DNA of 64,000 nucleotides from Burkholderiales bacterium JOSHI_001 (GCA_000244995.1 CM001438.1:4240090-4304089); one strand, 5' to 3'. Positions 26,054 to 34,950 are shown, counted from the stretch's first letter. Program-made: numbers and translations. Notes: a model not told the origin generated them from the letters alone.

Positions 26054-26081
26054 GGCGAGAACATGGCGAGAACATGGCCAG
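26052..26081. repeat. Tandem 11-bp direct repeat ATGGCGAGAAC
   Basis: Two perfect copies (26052-26062, 26063-26073) and a degenerate third (ATGGCCAGA, from 26074) fill the gap between eptA and the dioxygenase start. Each copy contains a CAT that reads as ATG on the minus strand, so copy number alters the number of potential start codons. Confidence 0.75.
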
Positions 26082-26087
26082 AGGGGG

Positions 26088-27725
26088 TCAGCGCCGGCAC
26101 AGGCCGGCCAGGTCCAGCGTGGGCTCGCGCAGCGAGGTGCTCACGTCCAGCAGGCCCAGCACGGTGTGGAAGAGGTGGTCGTGCGAGACCGGCTGGCCAG
26201 CGCGCTGGCGCAGGCAGCCAGGGTCCAGGCGGAAGCGCTGCGCGAAACCGGGTGACAGCCACAGCAGCATGGGCACCTCGGTCTGCACCTTGGGCGCGAT
26301 GGCCCAGGGCACGCCGTGCAGGTAGAGGTTGGCCTCGCCCAGTGACTCGCCATGGTCTGACAGGTACAGCAGCGCGGTGTCGTGGGTCTTTTCGGACTGC
26401 CGCAGCAGCGCGATGGCGCGTGCCAGCACGTGGTCGGTGTACAGCAGCGCGTTGTCGTAGGCGTTGACGATGTCCTGGCGGCTGCACTGGCGCAGTTCGG
26501 GCGTCTGGCAGGCGGGCTTGAAGCGTTCGAATGCCGGCGGGTAGCGGCGGAAGTAGGCCGGGCCGTGGTTGCCCAGCTGGTGCAGCACCACCACGCGGTC
26601 GCCCTGCGCCGGCAACAGGCCGGGGAAATCGTGCAGCAGCACCTCGTCCAGGCAGCGTTCGCCGTCGCACAGGCCGGGCAGCCTGGCGTCGGCCATGGTG
26701 ACGGACGGCAGGCCTTCGCACACGCCCTTGCAGCCGCTTTGGTTGTCGCGCCACAGCACGTCCACACCGGCGTGTTTCAGCACATGCAGCAGCGACTGGC
26801 TGCCGCGGATGCGGGCCTCGTCGTACTGGCGCCGGCCCCAGGGCGAAAACATGCAGGGCAACGACACCTCGGTGTTGGTGCCGCAGCTGCTGGCCTGGGT
26901 GAAGGAGATCACATCCGGCAGCGCCGCCAGCTGCGGCGTGGTGGCGCGGGCATAGCCGTTCAGGCCCCAGTTGGCGGCGCGCGCGGTCTCGCCCACCACC
27001 AGCAGCAGCAGCACCGGCTTGCGCGCGGTGCTGCTGCCAAGCGGCCCCCGCGCGGCGTCCTGTCCGATGGGCTGGCGCGGCCGGGCCGCACCGCGGGCGT
27101 CCTCGACCAGCACGTTGCTCAAGGCCCAGAGGTAGTTGCCCGGCGTGATCAGGAAGCGCAGTTCCTTGCGGTTGCGCATCAGCGAGGAGAAGTCCTGGAA
27201 CACCGTCAGCAGCGCGCCCACCGCCACCGCCAGCCCCACGCCGGCCCACAGCAGCTTGGCCAACAGGCCCCGCAGCAGCGGGCGCGGTCGCAGGCGCACG
27301 CGCCACAACAAGGCCAGCGGCAGCGCCGCATACAGCAGCCCATGCGGCAGCATGGCCCAGCTGAACAGCTCGCGCGCTTCCTTCACGTCGGTGCGCAGCA
27401 CATTGCGCAACATGCTGGTGTCCAGGTACACCCCGTAGCGCTGCATGTAATAGGTGGCCGACGCGGTGGCCAGCACCAACAAGGCCAGCACCGGCTTGGC
27501 GCTGTAGCGGTTGAGCAGCAGCACCAGCAGCGCGGCCTGCGCCGCGGTGATGGCCACGCCCACCGCCAGCACGAAGGCCCAGGTGGCCGGGGCGGCCAGG
27601 TCGCGCCCGGCCAGCCCTTCGCGCCAGAACGGGCCGTTGCAGGTCAGGGTGAACGCCAGGCTGGCCAGCAGCGCCAGGGTCTCGCTGCGCCAGCCGCCGC
27701 GCGGTGCGGAAGCGTCAAAGGGCAC
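26088..27725 (-). CDS. eptA: Lipid A phosphoethanolamine transferase, EptA family
   Basis: Inner-membrane enzyme moving phosphoethanolamine from phosphatidylethanolamine to lipid A, lowering surface charge and typically conferring polymyxin tolerance. 545 residues: five membrane segments (about 15-30, 47-71, 78-94, 122-141, 155-175) and a periplasmic sulfatase-fold domain. Catalytic residues: Zn-binding E246 in VVGETARAANW, nucleophile T285 in SCGTNTEVSLP, and DHGESLGE and HD in the C-terminal half. Paired Cys suggest the family's disulfides. No PmrAB pair is adjacent. Start ATG 27725. Followed by the dioxygenase gene. Confidence 0.94.
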   Translation of the reverse strand: MPFDASAPRGGWRSETLALLASLAFTLTCNGPFWREGLAGRDLAAPATWAFVLAVGVAITAAQAALLVLLLNRYSAKPVLALLVLATASATYYMQRYGVYLDTSMLRNVLRTDVKEARELFSWAMLPHGLLYAALPLALLWRVRLRPRPLLRGLLAKLLWAGVGLAVAVGALLTVFQDFSSLMRNRKELRFLITPGNYLWALSNVLVEDARGAARPRQPIGQDAARGPLGSSTARKPVLLLLVVGETARAANWGLNGYARATTPQLAALPDVISFTQASSCGTNTEVSLPCMFSPWGRRQYDEARIRGSQSLLHVLKHAGVDVLWRDNQSGCKGVCEGLPSVTMADARLPGLCDGERCLDEVLLHDFPGLLPAQGDRVVVLHQLGNHGPAYFRRYPPAFERFKPACQTPELRQCSRQDIVNAYDNALLYTDHVLARAIALLRQSEKTHDTALLYLSDHGESLGEANLYLHGVPWAIAPKVQTEVPMLLWLSPGFAQRFRLDPGCLRQRAGQPVSHDHLFHTVLGLLDVSTSLREPTLDLAGLCRR

Positions 27726-27853
27726 GGGCTTCGCCTCCGTGCGGGCAGGGTGGCCGGGGGAGTGGGCTCAAGGTGGGTGAGGTCGGGCGCGCGGGCGGGT
27801 CCATCAGGTTAACCCAGCCTCGTACACTGCCCCATCGGCACCAGCCGAACTGC

Positions 27854-29458
27854 ATGGACAAACCACCCCACTCCACCCCCGGCGCCACACCGCTTGCAGC
27901 GCATGAAGGCCATGCACGCTCTCCCGCTGACGTGCAACTGCGCATGGCCACCGACGTGGCGCGGGTGGGCGTGTGGCGACATGAACTGGCCACCGGACGC
28001 ATCCATTTCAACAACCCGTCCTGGGACATGCTGGGGCTGGCCCCTCGGCCCGATGGCATGCCGCTGGACGAACTGCGCCAGTTCATCCATCCCGACGACC
28101 TGCCGGGCATCGTTGCCGCGGCCGAGCAGGCCCTGACCAGCAGCGAGCCGGTGGACGCCGAAGCGCGCTACCGCCACAGCGACGGCAGCTGGCGCCACCT
28201 GCTGACGCGCCGCTCGCTTCAGCGCGACGACAACGGCGCGCCGCAGGCCTTCCTGGGTGTGTCGCTGGATTTCACCGAACACCGGGCGACGCTGGCCCTG
28301 GCCCAGCAGGCCCACGCGCGCACCCAGGCCAGCGCGCAACTGATGGCTCGCGCCAGCCACGAACTGCGCACCCCGCTGAACGCCGTGCTGGGCCTGGCCC
28401 GGCTGATGGTGGACCGGCCCGACGCGCCGGTGGACCAGCGCCGCCGCCTGGCCCGCCACATCCTGAGCGCCGGCGAACGCCTGCTGGCCCTGGTGGACGA
28501 CCTGCTGGAACTCAGCGACGCCCAGGCCGATGCCGGCCCGCTGCACGCCGTGGCGGTGAACCTGGCCGACTGGGCCTGGCACGATGCCCAGGCCCTGCAG
28601 CCCCTGGCCCAGGCGCGGGGGGTGAGCCTGCAGCTGCGCACCGGCACGGGCCAGGTGCTGGGCGACCCGCCGCTGCTGCAACGTGCGCTGTACCTGCTGC
28701 TCAACGAGATGCTGCGCCGCGCCTCACCCGGCGCGCGCATGCGGCTGCTCACCTGGGCGCAGGGCGGTGTGGCCGGCCTGCGCCTGCAGGTGCAGCCTCT
28801 GCCGCTGGACGACAGCGCCCTGTCGCAGCTGTTCGAGCCCTTCGCCCAGAGCGAGCAGGTCGAAGCCGGCCCCGGCGCCGAAGTGCGCCACACCGGCATG
28901 GGCCTGGCCATCGTGCGCAGCCTGCTGCAGCGCATGCAGGGCCAGGCCACGGCCCAGCGCCTGCTGGGCTTCGAAGGCGGTGGCGGCGGCATCCAGATCG
29001 AACTGAGCCTGCCCGCCGCGGACGAAACGACCGCCACCGCCGACGGCCCCAGCCCGCCACCGCGCGCCGACAGGGCACCACCCTGCGTGCTGTACATCGA
29101 AGACAACCCGGTGAACGCGCTGATCGTGAAAGAACTGGTGGACCGCCGCGGCGGCCTGGTGCTGCACGTGGCCACCGATGGCGCCACCGGCCTGGCCGCC
29201 GCGCGCGAGCACGCGCCGGCCCTGGTGCTGCTGGACATGCACCTGCCCGACATGGACGGCCTGTCGGTGCTGCAGGCGCTGCGGGCGGACCCGCGAACCG
29301 CCCAGACCCCCTGCGTGGCGGTCTCGGCCAATGCGGTGCCGGAGGACATCCGCCACGCGCTGGAGGCCGGTTTCGCCGACTACTGGACCAAGCCCCTGGA
29401 CTTCCGGGGCTTCCTGGCCAGCCTGGACCGCTGGTTCGGCCCCCCGCCGCGGGCGTGA
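27854..29458 (+). CDS. PAS hybrid histidine kinase with receiver domain, atypical ATPase
   Basis: 534 residues, soluble (no membrane segment). PAS/PAC (about 25-150), then HisKA with H169 in SHELRTPLN, an HATPase-like domain (about 245-400) and a C-terminal receiver with D461 in LLDMHLPDMDG and Lys in WTKPLD. The ATPase domain keeps an Asn (LLLNEMLRR), an F-box (FEPFAQ) and a G2 box (GMGLAIVR). The G1 box Asp-x-Gly-x-Gly is missing: the position reads VQPLPLDDS. ATP binding may be weak, so it could act as a phosphatase or a modulator. Start ATG 27854. About 140 bp before the RegB-like kinase, same strand. Confidence 0.88.
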   Translation: MDKPPHSTPGATPLAAHEGHARSPADVQLRMATDVARVGVWRHELATGRIHFNNPSWDMLGLAPRPDGMPLDELRQFIHPDDLPGIVAAAEQALTSSEPVDAEARYRHSDGSWRHLLTRRSLQRDDNGAPQAFLGVSLDFTEHRATLALAQQAHARTQASAQLMARASHELRTPLNAVLGLARLMVDRPDAPVDQRRRLARHILSAGERLLALVDDLLELSDAQADAGPLHAVAVNLADWAWHDAQALQPLAQARGVSLQLRTGTGQVLGDPPLLQRALYLLLNEMLRRASPGARMRLLTWAQGGVAGLRLQVQPLPLDDSALSQLFEPFAQSEQVEAGPGAEVRHTGMGLAIVRSLLQRMQGQATAQRLLGFEGGGGGIQIELSLPAADETTATADGPSPPPRADRAPPCVLYIEDNPVNALIVKELVDRRGGLVLHVATDGATGLAAAREHAPALVLLDMHLPDMDGLSVLQALRADPRTAQTPCVAVSANAVPEDIRHALEAGFADYWTKPLDFRGFLASLDRWFGPPPRA

Positions 29459-29600
29459 AAACCTCCCGGCACGGCGCGGCTGTGCTCTTTTGTCTCAGGT
29501 CAAAACAACTACGCGCTGTTGCCATCTGGCGGGAAACGCGGTCGGGGCCCTGCATACTGCACACCGTAACGCAGCCAAAGAGCCCATAACACGCATTCCC

Positions 29601-30938
29601 ATGGACCGGGAGACCCCGCCGTCACCGCTGCGCGCCAGCGACATCCCTTCGGGCAGCTTGTGGCTGGCCGGGGGCGAAAACAGCGCCCGCCATGGGCTTC
29701 GGCTGCTGGCCGTGCTGCGCCTGCTGGCCCCGCTGACGCAGGCCATGACCATGCTGGTGGCCGTGCAAATGCTGCAGGTGCACCTGCCCGAGCGTGCGTT
29801 GTGGCTGCTGTTGGGCCTGCAGCTGCTGCTGGCCGCCGGCACCTGGGCCCGCCTGGCCTGGGGCCCGCGCGTGGGGGCGATGGAACTGGTGCTTCAGGTG
29901 CATGTGGACATCCTGATGTTCACCGCGGTGCTTTATTACACCGGCGGCGCCACCAACCCCTTTGCGCCGCTGTTCGTGCTGCCCATGGCCATCACCGCGT
30001 CGGCCCAGCGGCCACGCTGGGTGTGGGTGGCCGCGTTGTCCACCATGGCCGCTTATGTGTTCCTGCGCGACCACCACGTGCCCTTGCACCACCCCATGGG
30101 CCAGACCGAGGTGTACGAACTGCACGAGAACGGCATGGTGGTGAACTACCTGTTCACCGCCGCCATGCTGGCCTACTTCGTCAACCGCATGCAGGCCACC
30201 CTGCTCAAGCGCGAGCGCCAGCTGGCCGCCGCGCGCGACGCCCAGATGCGGGCCGAATCCGTGGTGGCCATCGGGGCGCTGGCCGCCGGCCATGCGCACG
30301 AAATCAGCACGCCGCTGACCACCATGTCGGTGGTGGTGTCCGAGTTGCGCCGCACCCGCCAGGGTGATGCGCCCTTGCAGCAGGACCTGTCGCTGCTGGA
30401 CGAGCAGATCCGTGGCCTGAAGCGGCAGGTGTCCGAGCTGACCCAGGCCGCCGGCCGCCGCCGCGCCGAAGCGGCCAGTGGCGCGCGGCTGGACGACTTC
30501 GTGCAAGGCATCGTCACCCGGGCGCGCCGCCTGCACCCCGGCACATCCATCCAGGCCGAATTGACGGGCCCCTTGCCCGCCCCCCTGGTGGTGGCCGAAG
30601 AAACCCTGAGCCAGGCGGTCACCAACCTGATCGACAACGCGGTGCAGGCCAGTCCGCACGAGGTGCTGGTGCGCGCCGACTGGTCGGGCTCGCGCCTGAG
30701 CCTGTCGGTGCTGGACCAAGGTGCCGGCTTCAGCGCTGAGACCTTGAACCAGCTGGCCCAGACCGCCGAGCACGGCCGCGCCACCGACCCCGGCCGCGGC
30801 CTGGTGCTGACCCTGTACACGCTGGACCGCCTGGGGGGTGCGCTGATGCTGCGCAACCGCGACGAGGGCGGCGCGCACGCCGAGATCCAGTTGCCGCTGC
30901 AGGCCATCGCCCTGGCCGGGCCGCGCCTGGCAGCCTGA
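29601..30938 (+). CDS. RegB/PrrB-like redox sensor histidine kinase
   Basis: 445 residues. Six hydrophobic segments (about 35-200) include the quinone-site heptapeptide GGATNPF (115-121) that is diagnostic of RegB/PrrB. The H box is GHAHEISTPL with phospho-His H233, then N box NLIDNAVQAS, G1 DQGAGF and an unusual G2 (PGRGLVLTLY). RegB senses ubiquinone redox state and, in Rhodobacter, also uses a redox-active Cys in the dimerisation region; this protein contains no Cys at all. No RegA-type regulator gene is adjacent. ATG 29601 starts just before the first hydrophobic segment region. Convergent with the dcp gene (4 bp). Confidence 0.9.
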   Translation: MDRETPPSPLRASDIPSGSLWLAGGENSARHGLRLLAVLRLLAPLTQAMTMLVAVQMLQVHLPERALWLLLGLQLLLAAGTWARLAWGPRVGAMELVLQVHVDILMFTAVLYYTGGATNPFAPLFVLPMAITASAQRPRWVWVAALSTMAAYVFLRDHHVPLHHPMGQTEVYELHENGMVVNYLFTAAMLAYFVNRMQATLLKRERQLAAARDAQMRAESVVAIGALAAGHAHEISTPLTTMSVVVSELRRTRQGDAPLQQDLSLLDEQIRGLKRQVSELTQAAGRRRAEAASGARLDDFVQGIVTRARRLHPGTSIQAELTGPLPAPLVVAEETLSQAVTNLIDNAVQASPHEVLVRADWSGSRLSLSVLDQGAGFSAETLNQLAQTAEHGRATDPGRGLVLTLYTLDRLGGALMLRNRDEGGAHAEIQLPLQAIALAGPRLAA

Positions 30939-30942
30939 GGGC

Positions 30943-32997
30943 TCAGTCCATCAGCCCGCGCTTGCGCAGCAGCGGCTCCAGCCGCGGCGAGCGCCCACGG
31001 AAGGCCAAGAAGGCCTGGTCGGGGTCCAGGCTGTCGCCGCTGGCGTAGATGCAGCGCCGCAGCCGCGCCGCCAGGTCCGGCTGGAAGGCGTCGCCGGCAT
31101 CTTCAAAGGCACTGAAGGCGTCCGCGTCCAGCACCTCGGCCCACAGGTACACGTAGTAGCCCGCGGCATAGGCCGAGCCGGCGAACAGGTGCTGGAAATG
31201 CGGCAGGCGGTGGTTCAGCCCCACGCCGGCGGGCAGCCCGCGCTGGGCCAGCACCTGCTGCTCGAAGGCCACCACGTCTTCCACCGGCTCGCTGCTGGCA
31301 TGCACCGCCATGTCCACGATGGCGCTGGCGGTGTAGCGCACGGTCTCGAAGGCCTGGCCGAAGCGACGCGCGGCCTGCATGCGCTCCAGCATGTCCGTCG
31401 GCAGGGCCGCGCCGCTGCGCCAGTGGCGGGCATGGCCTTGCAGCACCTGCGGCTCGTGGGTCCAGTGTTCGAACAGCTGGGACGGCAGCTCGACGAAATC
31501 GCGCAGCACCTGGGTGCCCGACTGGCGTTCGAAGTCCACGTCCGACAGCAGGCCGTGCAGGCCGTGGCCGAACTCGTGGAACAGGGTGCGCACGTCCTCC
31601 AGCGACAGCAGGGTGGGCTGCTCGGACGCACCACGGGCGAAGTTGTTGTTGTTCAGGATGATGGGCGTGGCCGCTTCGCCATTGCGGTGCTGCCAACGCA
31701 GCGCGCTCATCCAGGCGCCACTGCGTTTGGTGGGGCGGGCCAGGTTGTCGTGCAGGAACAGGCCCACATGGCGGCACTCGGCGTCCTGCACCTCATACAC
31801 GTCCACGTCGGGGTGGTAGCGCGGCAGGTCGGGCCGCGGCGTGAAGCGCAAGCCAAAAAGGCGCTGCGCACAGTCGAACAGGGCCTGCACCATGGACGGC
31901 AGCGGGAAGTAGGCCTTCAGCTCGGCCTCGTCCAGCGCGAAGTGCTGGCGCCGCACCTGTTCGGCCCAATAGCGCCAGTCCCAGGGCTCGATGGTTTCAT
32001 CCACGCCGGCCTGGGCCATGGCGGTGCGCAGCAGGTCGCGCTCGCGTTGCAGCGCGGTGCAACTGCGCTGCCACACCTCGTCCAGCAACTGCCACACCCG
32101 CGCCTGGGTGCCGGCCATGGTGTCGGCCAAGGCGTAGTCGGCGTAGCAGCGCTGGCCATGCAGGCGCGCCAGTTGCAGCCGCAGCGCCAGGATTTCGGCT
32201 GCCACCGGCCGGTTGTCGTGCGGGCCCGGGCTCTCGCCGCGCCCCACCCAGGCACGCCAGGCGCGTTCGCGCAGGTCGCGCCGCGGGCTGAAGCTGAGAA
32301 AGGGCACCACCAGGGAACGCCCCAGCGTGACCACATGCCCTGCCAGGCCCCGCTCCTGCGCGGCCGCCGCGGTGGCCGCGCGCAGCCAGTCGGGCAGGCC
32401 CTGCAGGTCGGCCTCGCCGTCCAGCACCAGCACCTGGTTGGCCTCGTCGTGCAGCACGTTCTGGGCGAAAGCCGTGGTCAGCTCGGCCAGGCGCTGCACC
32501 AGTTGGGCGCGCTGCTGGCGGGCGTCGCCCTGCAATTGCGCGCCGCTGCGCACGAATTCCAGGTGCAGGCGCTGCAGCAGCCGCTTTTGCGATGGGTTCA
32601 AGGGCAGCGCATCGCGCTGGCGGTGGACGGCGTCCAGGCGCTGGAACAGGGCTTCGTCCAGGAACACCGCGCTCCAGTGCGCGGCCAGCGGCGCGGCGAA
32701 CTCGCGCTGCACCGCCTGCAGTTCGGGCGAAGTGGCCGACGCCGCCAGGTTGTGAAACAGGGCCTCCAGCCGCGCCAGCGACCGGCCGGCGCGGTCGAAG
32801 GCGGCCACGGTGTTGTCGAAGTCCGGGGCCTGCGCCTGGTCGGCCAGCCCGCGCAGTTCATCGCGGTGCTGCTGCATGGCCTGCGGGAAGGCGGCGCGGA
32901 AGTGCTCGGCACGCACCTGGTCGAAGGCCGGCAGACCGAAGGGCCCGGTCGGCGCCTGCAGCAAGGGGTTGTTCGTCATCGCCATGGCGATCGCCAT
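30943..32997 (-). CDS. dcp: M3-family zinc metallopeptidase, peptidyl-dipeptidase Dcp type
   Basis: 684 residues, the family's usual size. Zn-binding HEFGH at 474-478 with a downstream Glu in FVELPSQLFEHW. The C-terminal block (YYVYLWAEVLDADAFSAFED, then DPDQAFLAFRGR) and GLFLHDNLARPTKRSGAW are closer to Dcp/PrlC than to PepF. Cytoplasmic (no signal peptide); removes dipeptides or degrades short peptides. Three ATGs (32997, 32985, 32979) could start it. Seven bp after the coiled-coil gene at 33005, same strand, so probably co-transcribed. Confidence 0.9.
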   Translation of the reverse strand: MAIAMAMTNNPLLQAPTGPFGLPAFDQVRAEHFRAAFPQAMQQHRDELRGLADQAQAPDFDNTVAAFDRAGRSLARLEALFHNLAASATSPELQAVQREFAAPLAAHWSAVFLDEALFQRLDAVHRQRDALPLNPSQKRLLQRLHLEFVRSGAQLQGDARQQRAQLVQRLAELTTAFAQNVLHDEANQVLVLDGEADLQGLPDWLRAATAAAAQERGLAGHVVTLGRSLVVPFLSFSPRRDLRERAWRAWVGRGESPGPHDNRPVAAEILALRLQLARLHGQRCYADYALADTMAGTQARVWQLLDEVWQRSCTALQRERDLLRTAMAQAGVDETIEPWDWRYWAEQVRRQHFALDEAELKAYFPLPSMVQALFDCAQRLFGLRFTPRPDLPRYHPDVDVYEVQDAECRHVGLFLHDNLARPTKRSGAWMSALRWQHRNGEAATPIILNNNNFARGASEQPTLLSLEDVRTLFHEFGHGLHGLLSDVDFERQSGTQVLRDFVELPSQLFEHWTHEPQVLQGHARHWRSGAALPTDMLERMQAARRFGQAFETVRYTASAIVDMAVHASSEPVEDVVAFEQQVLAQRGLPAGVGLNHRLPHFQHLFAGSAYAAGYYVYLWAEVLDADAFSAFEDAGDAFQPDLAARLRRCIYASGDSLDPDQAFLAFRGRSPRLEPLLRKRGLMD

Positions 32998-33004
32998 TGT
33001 GGGC

Positions 33005-33493
33005 TCAGCGGCCCCGGGAGATGGCGGTGCGGTCTTCCTCGCGGTAGCGGCGTCCGGCGCAATCGGCGCCCCAGGCTTGGCTGTCGGTCAGCCAGGCCTG
33101 GTGGTCTTCACCGGCCGCCGCGTGCAGGCGGGTCCAGTCGGCCACCTGCTTGTCGCGTGCGGCGGCCTTGGCATTGAAGGCATTCACCGCCGCCTCGCTG
33201 CGGGTGTCCAGCGCCTTCAGCTCAGCCTCCAGCCTGCTGCCGGACGCCAACAGCGCCGCCTTCTCGGACGCCAGCGCCTGATCGTGGCGGTCCAGGTCGC
33301 TGCGGCGCGCTTCCAGCGTTTGCTGGCGCTGCAGGCACTGCCGCAGTTCCTCGCGGGCCAGCGGCTTGGGGTTCACCGTCACGCCCGCGGGCGCTTCACC
33401 CAGGGCGGCGGTCTTCGCGCCCGCCTGCGCAGCCGCTGGCCCCGCGGCGAGCAACGCCGCCAACGGCAAGACCAGCCGCACGGCCACGTTCAT
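33005..33493 (-). CDS. Secreted coiled-coil hypothetical protein
   Basis: 162 residues. A clear signal peptide (MNVAVRLVLPLAALLAAGPAAAQA), then a long charged helix, likely coiled coil (about 55-130, heptad-like LEARRSDLDRHDQALASEKA), and a short C-terminal part with an isolated Cys. Not recognised. Start ATG 33493 has a G-rich ribosome-binding-site-like run a few bases upstream; more distal in-frame ATGs would put 40 residues before the signal peptide. Linked to dcp by 7 bp. Position in the periplasm is inferred from the signal peptide alone. Confidence 0.72.
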   Translation of the reverse strand: MNVAVRLVLPLAALLAAGPAAAQAGAKTAALGEAPAGVTVNPKPLAREELRQCLQRQQTLEARRSDLDRHDQALASEKAALLASGSRLEAELKALDTRSEAAVNAFNAKAAARDKQVADWTRLHAAAGEDHQAWLTDSQAWGADCAGRRYREEDRTAISRGR

Positions 33494-33664
33494 GGCCACC
33501 CCCCTGCACCGTCCCCTTTGCATGTCCTTGTCTCCGTCGTTCTGATGACCACGTGCCACGCGTTCTGGCTGTGCGTGCACACGCCCGAGCAAAATCATGC
33601 CACCAGCGACGCCCCCCATCCGGGTGGCGAACCTAGGGGCCGCAGGGCGTTGCGGCCCGCCCCG

Positions 33665-33693
33665 AAAGCACCGAGACTGCTTTGGTGTCGGTG
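33665..33693 (+). promoter_or_regulatory. Two interleaved hairpins in the SRPBCC gene's upstream region
   Basis: AAAGCA (33665-33670) can pair with TGCTTT (33678-33683), while CACCGA (33669-33674) can pair with TCGGTG (33688-33693). The two stems overlap, so they are alternatives. They sit 70-97 bp before ATG 33762. The 268-bp gap 33494-33761 shows nothing else convincing. Confidence 0.3.
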
Positions 33694-33761
33694 GAAGGCA
33701 GGGGCCCCGGTTTCAAGCACAGCGCGGCAAAGACGGGCCGCGGTTCGGGGCGGGGTGCGAC

Positions 33762-34292
33762 ATGAAGTGGTTCAAGGTCCTGCTGGCCGGCGCAGGCGCA
33801 TTGGCGCTGGTGTTGGGTGGGGGCGGCATGCTCCTGCCTTCGGGCTACCAGCTCAGTCGATCGGTGGAGGTGGCAGCAGCGCCGGACAAGGTTTACGCGC
33901 TGGTGGCGCAGCCACGGGCGTGGAAGCGCTGGTCGGCCTGGAACCTGCGCGACCCCTTCATGGCGATCGAATACAGCGGGCCCGATTCAGGCTTGGGCGC
34001 AGCCTGGTCCTGGCGCAGTGCCAGCGAAGGCAAGGGCCGCATGCATTTCACCGCCGCCCAGCCCGGGCAGCATCTGGCCTTTGACCTGTACTTCGTGGAC
34101 TTCAACAGCAGCGCGCACGGTGAATTCAACTTCCAGCCCACCGGCACGGGCACCCGCGTCACCTGGTCGGTGGCCGGGGACTACGGCCCCAACCCGCTGT
34201 TGCACTGGCTCGCGCTGGTGTCCGACCGCCTGATCGGCCCGGACTTCCAGGCCGGGCTGGACCAGCTGAAGGTGTTGGCGGAAACGCACTGA
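33762..34292 (+). CDS. SRPBCC-family (START-like) protein with N-terminal membrane anchor
   Basis: 176 residues. An N-terminal hydrophobic helix (MKWFKVLLAGAGALALVLGG) is followed by a SRPBCC/polyketide-cyclase-like fold (about 30-176: VEVAAAPDKVYALVAQPRAW at the start and a long C-terminal helix ending DQLKVLAET). This fold binds hydrophobic ligands; no catalytic residues are evident. The anchor implies a membrane-tethered periplasmic or cytoplasmic-face location. ATG 33762 is the natural start for the anchor. Same strand as yaeQ, 83 bp away. Confidence 0.85.
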   Translation: MKWFKVLLAGAGALALVLGGGGMLLPSGYQLSRSVEVAAAPDKVYALVAQPRAWKRWSAWNLRDPFMAIEYSGPDSGLGAAWSWRSASEGKGRMHFTAAQPGQHLAFDLYFVDFNSSAHGEFNFQPTGTGTRVTWSVAGDYGPNPLLHWLALVSDRLIGPDFQAGLDQLKVLAETH

Positions 34293-34375
34293 TTCGCACG
34301 CGCTATGCTGGGACGCCTGAGGCGCAGCGCTGCGCCCTCACTTGCTCGCGCACCCACCTGCCTGCCCCGTTGCCC

Positions 34376-34936
34376 ATGGCCCTGAAATCCACCATCTACA
34401 AAGCCGCGCTGCAAATCGCGGACATGGACCGGCCGCTGTACGCCGACCACGCGCTGACCCTGGCGCTGCATCCTTCCGAGACCGATGAACGCCTGATGGC
34501 ACGCGTGCTGGCCTTTGCGCTGCAGGTGCCGCCGGACACCGACCGCGGCGCACTGGTGATGGCACGCGGCCTGTCCGATGCCGATGAGCCCGACCTGTGG
34601 CAACTGGACCTGACCGGCGCGCTGGTGCACTGGATCGAGGTGGGCCTGCCCGACGACCGCCGCCTGTCCAAGGCCTGCGGCCGCGCCGAGCGGGTGACGC
34701 TGTACGCCTATGCCAGTTCCACCCCGGTGTGGTGGGCCGGCATCGAGAACAAGCTCAGCCGCCTGAACAACCTGGCCGTGTGGCAGGTGCCGGCCGAGCA
34801 AAGCCAGGCGCTGGCGGCGCTGGCCGAGCGCAGCATGCAATTGCAGATCACCGTGCAGGACGGCCACCTGTGGATCAGCAACGCGAAGGACACGGTGGAG
34901 ATCGTGCCCAAGGCCCTGAAGACACCCACCCGCTGA
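34376..34936 (+). CDS. yaeQ: YaeQ family protein
   Basis: 186 residues with the YaeQ pattern: MALKSTIYKAALQIADMDR, HPSETDERLMARVLAFAL, and LWIEVG/DDRRLSKAC-like core. The fold is a PD-(D/E)XK nuclease-like barrel, with Glu-x-x-Lys-type residues in HWIEVGLPDDRRLSKA. A role in transcription antitermination (RfaH suppression) has been suggested for E. coli YaeQ, but biochemical function is unsettled. ATG 34376 agrees with the family N-terminus. The S9 peptidase gene follows in the same direction after 14 bp. Confidence 0.92.
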   Translation: MALKSTIYKAALQIADMDRPLYADHALTLALHPSETDERLMARVLAFALQVPPDTDRGALVMARGLSDADEPDLWQLDLTGALVHWIEVGLPDDRRLSKACGRAERVTLYAYASSTPVWWAGIENKLSRLNNLAVWQVPAEQSQALAALAERSMQLQITVQDGHLWISNAKDTVEIVPKALKTPTR

Positions 34937-34950
34937 CGTTTCGCCCCAGC

